Source: JBMNNU01 sp050942695
Lineage (GTDB): Bacteria; Chloroflexota; UBA6077
Length of the DNA: 5,811 nt
Direction: 5' to 3'
NCBI GenBank assembly: GCA_050942695.1
Contig: JBMNNU010000208.1
Span: 1 to 5,811 of the forward strand
The stretch's first letter is position 1. Every line of letters begins with the position of its first letter. Below are positions 5,527 through 5,811 of this stretch, piece by piece. The notes beneath the pieces are model-generated. The model was not told the DNA's origin. It saw nothing but the letters and a program-made list of their open reading frames with translations, and did not search any database. Made by a program: the position numbers and the translations under genes.

Positions 5527-5811
5527 TTAGTGGTGGCGCTCCTTTTCGTAGGCCATGGCCTCGGCTTTGGTCTTGTGGACCGTACCGTCTGGATGCTCCG
5601 GGGGTGAGTAGATCGTGTAGAGCTTCAACGGCTCGGTCTTCGAGCTGTTGACGATGTTGTGCTCCGTTCCGGCAGGGATAACCACCGCTGAACCATCTAC
5701 CAGGTCGCGCACCTCCCCGTCCAGAATAGCCATGCCCGATCCGGCCTCCACACGTATGAACTGGTCGACGTCGTCGTGGGTTTCCATGCCGATATCCCCA
5801 CCGGGTACAAT
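5527..5811 (-). CDS. Small cupin-domain protein, 3' part only (5' end beyond right edge)
   Basis: The frame is open from the right edge through 94 codons to a TAA at 5527-5529, so the N-terminus is missing. The internal ATG at 5785-5787 is not the likely start, because cupin sequence continues upstream of it (VPGGDIG). The second cupin motif is intact: G-x5-PAG-x2-H-x3-N, seen as GSAVVIPAGTEHNIVN. The first motif reads HDDVDQFIRVEAG, with His, then Asp where the second His usually stands, then Gln where Glu is usual. The end has YSPPEHPDG and KTKAEA, as in a group of small single-domain cupins of roughly 110-125 residues, which suggests that about 20-30 residues lie outside the window. Such proteins are often metal-binding, but their substrate is generally unknown. 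Whether it is co-transcribed with the reductase 178 bp downstream is unclear. Confidence 0.88.
   Translation of the reverse strand: MVPGGDIGMETHDDVDQFIRVEAGSGMAILDGEVRDLVDGSAVVIPAGTEHNIVNSSKTEPLKLYTIYSPPEHPDGTVHKTKAEAMAYEKERHH

Overview
All six protein-coding genes in this window lie on the minus strand, so transcription runs right to left. The DNA is fairly GC-rich (by eye around 60%). No phage, insertion-sequence, CRISPR, tRNA or rRNA signal is visible. The host looks bacterial: a good sigma-70-type promoter and Shine-Dalgarno (SD) sites are present. The methionyl-tRNA synthetase has an FSTSR-type signature loop like that of archaeal enzymes, two genes start with TTG, and large GT-C-like membrane proteins sit beside GT2 transferases. 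This combination would suit Chloroflexota or another deep-branching bacterial lineage, but that placement is inference only.

Layout from right to left, in transcription order. First comes the 3' part of a small cupin gene cut by the window edge (5527-5811). A 178-bp spacer with a short direct repeat follows, then an aldo/keto reductase (4539-5348). A 287-bp intergenic region carries a convincing promoter (TTGACC, 18 nt, TATACT) and a leader of about 170 nt with repeats and short stems. Next are two GT2 glycosyltransferases overlapping by ATGA: a rhamnosyltransferase-like enzyme (3274-4251) and an Alg5/dolichyl-phosphate-glucose-synthase-like enzyme (2519-3277). A 139-bp spacer with GC-rich hairpins and a G-quadruplex motif precedes metG (745-2379). 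Between metG and the last gene sits a perfect 16-bp inverted repeat. The last gene is the 5' part of a multi-span GT-C/DUF2142-like membrane protein (1-689) that runs off the left edge.

Functionally, the two GT2 enzymes and the membrane protein fit a cell-envelope glycan or glycolipid module. The Alg5-like enzyme would charge a polyprenyl phosphate with a sugar, the GT-C-like protein could use such a donor outside the membrane, and the WbbL-like GT2 would extend a glycan on the cytoplasmic side. metG is a housekeeping gene set within this run. The reductase and cupin appear to be separate metabolic genes. I see no strong evidence for a new multi-gene system. The features most worth checking are the perfect inverted repeat before the membrane protein gene, the lysine-free KMSKS loop of MetRS, and the long repeat-bearing leader.
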